The notes beneath the pieces were generated by a model. The model made no database searches. It worked only from the letters and a program-made list of their open reading frames with translations, and was not told where the DNA came from. The translations under genes and the position numbers were made by a program. Below are positions 60,226 to 64,000 of a DNA stretch of 64,000 bases, piece after piece. Every line of letters starts with the position of its first letter. Within the stretch, counting starts at the first letter, position 1. The stretch lies in assembly GCF_048020265.1 (NCBI RefSeq), contig NZ_CP171843.1, positions 682,001 through 746,000 on the forward strand. The letters run 5' to 3'. Source of the DNA: Limnohabitans_A sp048020265 (GTDB lineage Bacteria; Pseudomonadota; Gammaproteobacteria; Burkholderiales; Burkholderiaceae_C).

Positions 60226-61202
60226 TTCGGCTTGGCGCGGGACTGTTCCCAGCGCCACGCATGCCGCACGATGGTTTCCAAGTCAGTGATTTTTGGTTCC
60301 CAGCCAAGTTGCCGGCGAGCGAGTGTTGAGTCGGCCACTAGTCGGGCTGGATCGCCGTCGCGTCGGGGGGCATCGCGAATAGCAATTGATCGGCCAGTCA
60401 CACGTTTGGCAGCATCGATTACTTCTTGGACTGAAAATCCGTTGCCGTTGCCCAGGTTATAACGCTGGCTGCCCGCACCTCTCATCAGGCTTTGCAGTGC
60501 CAGCCAGTGTGCTTCACAGAGGTCATTGATGTGGATGTAGTCGCGAACACAGGTGCCGTCAGGTGTGTCGTAATCTCGACCAAATACCTCAATGTCAGAA
60601 CGCAGCCCAGACGCGGTTTGTAGCACCAGGGGGATAAGGTGTGTCTCGGGATTGTGTCGCTCACCTAACTCGCCGTCAGGGTCGGCTCCGGCTGCGTTGA
60701 AGTAGCGTAGACACACCGACCGCAAACCGTAGGCCCTGTCGTAGTCATCCAGCACCTTTTCAATCATTAGCTTGCTGCGTCCATAGGGATTGATGGGATT
60801 CTGGGGGTGCATTTCGTCCATCGGGGTGTACTGTGGCGATCCAAAAGTAGCGGCAGTTGACGAGAAAATGAAGCGCTTGACATTGGCAGTTAGCATCGCG
60901 CCAAGCAAATTCAGGGTATTTGAGACGTTGTTTTCATAATATTTGGCGGGGTGCTTCATAGACTCGCCAACTTGAATGAACGATGCAAAATGCATCACAG
61001 CGTCAAAGTTGCCAGTCTCCAATAACTGCGCCAACAAAAATCGGTCAGCAACATCGCCCTCGACAAATGAGCCGAACAATATGGCATCACGATGGCCATT
61101 GCTTAAGTTATCTAACGTGGTCACATCACAGCCCCTACGACCAAGTAATTTGACCATGTGAGAACCAATATAACCAGCACCACCGATTACCAAGACATTC
61201 AT
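60222..61202 (-). CDS. galE: UDP-glucose 4-epimerase
   Basis: 326 aa. The NAD loop is VIGGAGYIGSHMVKLLGRRG, the catalytic pair is in FIFSSTAATFG (Ser) and NPYGRSKLMIE (Tyr-x3-Lys), and the substrate side shows CLRYFNAAGADPDGELGERH. It interconverts UDP-glucose and UDP-galactose and would supply galactose for the neighbouring LPS transferases. The 3' ends of galE and the last transferase gene overlap by 4 bp. Confidence 0.95.
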   Translation of the reverse strand: MNVLVIGGAGYIGSHMVKLLGRRGCDVTTLDNLSNGHRDAILFGSFVEGDVADRFLLAQLLETGNFDAVMHFASFIQVGESMKHPAKYYENNVSNTLNLLGAMLTANVKRFIFSSTAATFGSPQYTPMDEMHPQNPINPYGRSKLMIEKVLDDYDRAYGLRSVCLRYFNAAGADPDGELGERHNPETHLIPLVLQTASGLRSDIEVFGRDYDTPDGTCVRDYIHINDLCEAHWLALQSLMRGAGSQRYNLGNGNGFSVQEVIDAAKRVTGRSIAIRDAPRRDGDPARLVADSTLARRQLGWEPKITDLETIVRHAWRWEQSRAKPN

Positions 61203-61310
61203 TTAATTTATGTACTTTGAATTTTACGGAGTAAAAATTTAAATTATCTTTCGGTGACTGGATTGGCGTGTTTAAAACAGCTAAACTGAAAATTGAAGGC
61301 CTAAGTCGAA

Positions 61311-62624
61311 TTATTTTTGCAGGAGGTTACTGATGTTGAGTACATCCTCAGCTTTCAGCACCCCAGCCGCCTGGCGCAGCTTCAACTGACCCAGCAAGAC
61401 GTCGTAACGCGCTTTGGCCAAGTCGCGCTTGGTCTGGAAGAGTTGACTTTGGCTGTTTAGCACATCGATGTTGATGCGCACGCCCACCTGGTAGCCCAGC
61501 TTGTTGGCGTCCAAGGCGCTTTGGCTGGAGGCTTCGGCGGCTTCCAGGGCTTTGACCTGGCCCAGGCCGGATTGCACGCCGAAAAAGGCGGTGCGGGCGG
61601 CTTGGGCGACCGAGCGCTGGGCGGCATCCAGGTCGTTGCGGGCTTTTTCTTCCAGTGATACGGTTTCTTGAATGCGGTTTTGGGTCGCGTGACCCGCGTA
61701 CAAGGGCAGGTTGAAGTTCAGGCCGATGGTGCCGGTGTTGTTGTTGAGCCTGGAAGGTGATGGATCACCGCGGAATCGTGTACCGCCATAGGACGCAGTC
61801 AAGTCCAGCGTGGGCATGTGCCCAGCTTTGGCTTTTTCGGTTTCGAGTTGGGCCACTTCCAGACCAATGCGTGCCTGCTCAATGCTGGGGCTTTGCGCTG
61901 TGGCTTGTTGGACCCAACTCTCGGCATCCCCAATCACGGTGGGGTTGAGGTTGGCGCCTGATTTGAGGGCCACGGGCTGCGCATTTTGCAGACCCACCGA
62001 TTGGTCCAACGCCAGCTTTTTGACGCGCAGATCGTTTTCGGCCGCAATTTCTTGCGCGCTCACCAAGTCAAAGCGCGCTTGCGCCTCACGGGTGTCGGTG
62101 ATGGTCGATGTGCCGACTTCAAAGTTGCGCTTGGCGGCGGCCAGTTGCTCGGACACTGCGGTTTTTTGGGCTTTGACAAAAGCCAGACTTTCCTGCGCGG
62201 TGAGCACCTCAAAGTAGGCTTGGCTTACACGCACGATCAGTTCTTGTTCGGCCGCTTTGAGCTGTGCTTGAGCCAAACCGACTTGTTTCATGCCTTGCTG
62301 GTAGCCCGCCCAATTCGCGGGGCGGTACAGCGGCTGGCTGGCGCTCAGCGTGGCGTTGCGAGTGCCATACCTTGCATCTGGCGTGCTGGTTTGGCTGTCG
62401 AAGTCGCTCTCGCTCACCGTGGCGGCCAGTCCGGCAGTTGGCCGCAGCAAGGCCTTGGCTTGCTCGGCTTTGGCCAGGTTGGCCTGGTACTGCGACTGCG
62501 CGGCTTTGAACGCAGCGTCATGGCCTTTGGCCGCTTCGTAAAGCTGAGACAGGCTTTGGGCCTGGGCAGTGCCTGCCAGTGCAGCGGCCAGAGAAAGGGT
62601 CAGAGGCAAGAGGCGCAGTTTCAT
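61311..62624 (-). CDS. TolC-family outer-membrane efflux protein
   Basis: 437 aa. A signal peptide covers about 1-22 (LSLAAALAGTAQAQ). Two OEP repeats follow with alpha-helical barrel patterns (SLSQLYEAAKGHDAAFKAAQ, SQAYFEVLTAQESLAFV) and, in the second, NFNLPLYAGHATQNRIQETV. TolC makes the outer-membrane duct of type I secretion and RND efflux. An RND permease gene lies upstream on the same strand at the window edge. A gap of 108 bp to galE is AT-rich without features. Confidence 0.93.
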   Translation of the reverse strand: MKLRLLPLTLSLAAALAGTAQAQSLSQLYEAAKGHDAAFKAAQSQYQANLAKAEQAKALLRPTAGLAATVSESDFDSQTSTPDARYGTRNATLSASQPLYRPANWAGYQQGMKQVGLAQAQLKAAEQELIVRVSQAYFEVLTAQESLAFVKAQKTAVSEQLAAAKRNFEVGTSTITDTREAQARFDLVSAQEIAAENDLRVKKLALDQSVGLQNAQPVALKSGANLNPTVIGDAESWVQQATAQSPSIEQARIGLEVAQLETEKAKAGHMPTLDLTASYGGTRFRGDPSPSRLNNNTGTIGLNFNLPLYAGHATQNRIQETVSLEEKARNDLDAAQRSVAQAARTAFFGVQSGLGQVKALEAAEASSQSALDANKLGYQVGVRINIDVLNSQSQLFQTKRDLAKARYDVLLGQLKLRQAAGVLKAEDVLNISNLLQK

Positions 62625-62659
62625 GGAAAGCTTTCAAAAATTCAGCGAAGCCAGTCGAT

Positions 62660-62989
62660 TCAATAAACCGGAATGGTCGGGTCGACTTGGGCAGACCAGG
62701 CGTGGATGCCGCCCGAAACGTTGGCCACCTGGAAGCCATGCTGTTGCAAAAAGGCCGCCACTTGCATGCTGCGGCCGCCGTGGTGGCACAGGCAGGCGAT
62801 GGGACGGGATTTGTCCAGCTCATCCAGGCGTGCAGGAACGGTTTGCATGGGCATGTGCACCAGGTCCAGCGCGTCGGTTTTGGCACTGGCGGTTTGCACT
62901 TCCCAGCCTTCACGCACGTCCAGCAGAACGGGGCGTTGTGTCTGGCCTTTGGCCCAATCGGCGAGCTGTGCGGGGGTGATTTGTTCCAT
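62660..62989 (-). CDS. Rhodanese-like domain protein
   Basis: 109 aa from MEQITPAQLADWAKGQTQRP. It is a single rhodanese fold with LLDVREGWEVQTA and the active-site loop ACLCHHGGRSMQVAAFL (Cys in CHHGGRS). It may move sulfur or sense a small molecule; the partner is unknown. The order PIMT-rhodanese-tolC is usual in Burkholderiales. It follows the PIMT-like gene with a 10-bp gap. Confidence 0.9.
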   Translation of the reverse strand: MEQITPAQLADWAKGQTQRPVLLDVREGWEVQTASAKTDALDLVHMPMQTVPARLDELDKSRPIACLCHHGGRSMQVAAFLQQHGFQVANVSGGIHAWSAQVDPTIPVY

Positions 62990-62999
62990 GGCGGGCCGT

Positions 63000-63659
63000 T
63001 CAGAATTGAAAGCGTGAGTGCTCGGGGAAACCACTCAGGCGAGGGGCGTTGCAGTCCCAGGGCTCTGTGGTGGTCCAGTTGCTTTCGCTGGTGCGGGTGA
63101 TCAGCGTGGCACGCATCATGGGCTCGTCCCCCACGATGGCGACCAGACGGCCACCCACGGCGAGTTGCTGCAGCAAGGCGGCAGGCACTTCGGCCACCGA
63201 GCCGCTGAGCACGATCACATCAAAGGGGCCATCGGCCGCTGCGCCCTGGCTGCCATCGGCTGTGCGCACGACCACGTTGGTCACGCCCGCTTTTTGCAGG
63301 TTGGCTTGGGCTTGGACGGCCAAATGGGCGTCGATTTCCAGGCTCAGCACGCTGGCGGCCTGGTGCGCCAGCAAGGCGGCCATGAAGCCGGAGCCGGTGC
63401 CGATGTCCAGCGCTTTGTCGGTTTTCTTTACAGCCAGGTCTTGCAGCATGCGTGCCTGAACGCGGGGCGCCAGCATGACCTGGTTGGGCGCAGTACCCAG
63501 CGGGATTTCCATGTCGACAAAGGCCAGTGCTTTGTGCGCCATGGGCACAAAGTCTTCACGGCGCACGACCGAGAGCAGTTCCAGCACTTGGGGGTCCAGC
63601 ACTTCCCAAGGGCGGATTTGCTGTTCGATCATGTTGAATCGGGCTTGATTCAGATCCAT
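63000..63659 (-). CDS. Protein-L-isoaspartate O-methyltransferase family protein
   Basis: 219 aa from MDLNQARFNMIEQQIRPWEV; 27 upstream in-frame codons are not family-like. The SAM fold shows ALDIGTGSGFMAALLAHQAA; LAPRVQARMLQDL precedes it, and ADGPFDVIVLSGSV follows. Classical PCMT has VGTGSGYQ and a conserved TISAPH loop, which here is VMLAP, so it is a diverged family member and isoaspartate repair is not certain. Confidence 0.85.
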   Translation of the reverse strand: MDLNQARFNMIEQQIRPWEVLDPQVLELLSVVRREDFVPMAHKALAFVDMEIPLGTAPNQVMLAPRVQARMLQDLAVKKTDKALDIGTGSGFMAALLAHQAASVLSLEIDAHLAVQAQANLQKAGVTNVVVRTADGSQGAAADGPFDVIVLSGSVAEVPAALLQQLAVGGRLVAIVGDEPMMRATLITRTSESNWTTTEPWDCNAPRLSGFPEHSRFQF

Positions 63660-63699
63660 TTGGGTACTCCTGAGGGGGTTATCGCTAAATGCATGGATT

Positions 63700-64000
63700 T
63701 TAAGGGGGGCTGACGTCCTGTCCCTGACGGGCGGGGGCAAGTCCTGCTTTGCGGCGCAGCCATTGCGCCAGGTCGTCCATGTAGCAGTACACCACGGGCA
63801 CGACCACGAGGGTGAGCAAGGATGAGGTGATGACCCCGCCGATCACGGCCTGGCCCATGGGGGCACGTTGCTCCGAGCCTTCGGTCATGGCAAAAGCCAG
63901 CGGCACCATGCCGAAAATCATGGCCAAGGTGGTCATCAAAATCGGGCGCAAGCGGACTTTGGCGGCCATCAAAAGGGCCGCGCTGCGTTCCATACCTGGG
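63700..64000 (-). CDS. RND efflux permease, C-terminal end (partial)
   Basis: The last 99 codons of a gene that continues past the window edge. ERSAALLMAAKVRLRPILMT, then FGMVPLAFAMTEGSEQRAPM and GQAVIGGVITSSLLTLVVVP with PVVYCYMDDL, are the closing transmembrane segments of AcrB/MexB- or CusA-like pumps (HAE1 type). It is 40 bp from the PIMT-like gene and near the TolC-like gene, forming a likely efflux locus. Confidence 0.9.
   Translation of the reverse strand, partial: PGMERSAALLMAAKVRLRPILMTTLAMIFGMVPLAFAMTEGSEQRAPMGQAVIGGVITSSLLTLVVVPVVYCYMDDLAQWLRRKAGLAPARQGQDVSPP

Overview
The window is a chromosomal segment of a betaproteobacterium, most likely Comamonadaceae (Limnohabitans/Rhodoferax-like). 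The evidence is the gene order gyrA-serC-pheA-tyrA-aroA/cmk-rpsA-ihfB-lapA-lapB, an aroA-cmk fusion, the tmRNA tag ANDERFALAA, high GC, and the folC-SPOR-cvpA-purF-metZ run. No rRNA, CRISPR array or complete prophage was seen.

Layout. 1-670: tail of a hydantoinase B/oxoprolinase gene and a ComEA-like gene. 790-12620 (minus): a housekeeping block read from gyrA down to lapB, for DNA topology, serine and aromatic amino acids, CMP kinase, ribosomal protein S1, IHF and LPS assembly control. 12860-15390 (plus): an OmpA-like protein, ubiG, gph and tmRNA. 15645-16877: an IS3-family element. 17038-24160: an unusual HTH-receiver regulator, an acyl-CoA ligase, a cluster of flavin monooxygenase, core MetE and 2OG-Fe dioxygenase, then yajQ and murB. 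24160-24480: two long hairpins with different stems and one shared loop, followed by argG and ppnP. 26290-34190: a glycine-zipper protein, an ArsC-like reductase, folC, SPOR, cvpA, purF, metZ and gltX. 34265-34587: tRNA-Ala, -Glu and -Asp behind a promoter whose -35 lies in the end of gltX.

34588-43757 is a roughly 9.2 kb integrated island. A 20-bp copy of the 3' end of tRNA-Asp marks its far end, and a tyrosine integrase sits next to the tRNA. It carries mobilisation-gene remnants, a second IS3-family element that has cut both a mobilisation gene and a LysR gene, an FAD oxidoreductase, a frameshifted tripartite-transporter binding protein, and a divergent PNPOx-like/MocR pair.

43760-47250 is a stress cluster: an ftsH remnant, Hsp20, a ribosome-hibernation-like protein with a cold-shock-like tail, a CBS-domain protein, a host-attachment/baeRF protein and a phosphoribosyltransferase. 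47436-51485 holds metK with a structured leader, slyX, an RlmN-type enzyme, a DMT transporter and ogt. 51594-60225 is an LPS/O-antigen assembly run: a phosphohexomutase, five glycosyltransferase-type genes, waaA and an O-antigen ligase, mostly coupled by ATGA overlaps, with galE convergent. 61311-64000 (minus) holds RND efflux, PIMT-like, rhodanese and TolC-like genes.

The least ordinary items are the stem-variable, loop-constant hairpins, the tRNA-Asp island with its decayed mobilisation region, the HTH-receiver regulator, the core-MetE oxygenase cluster and the metK leader. All calls are from reading the sequence; no database search was run.
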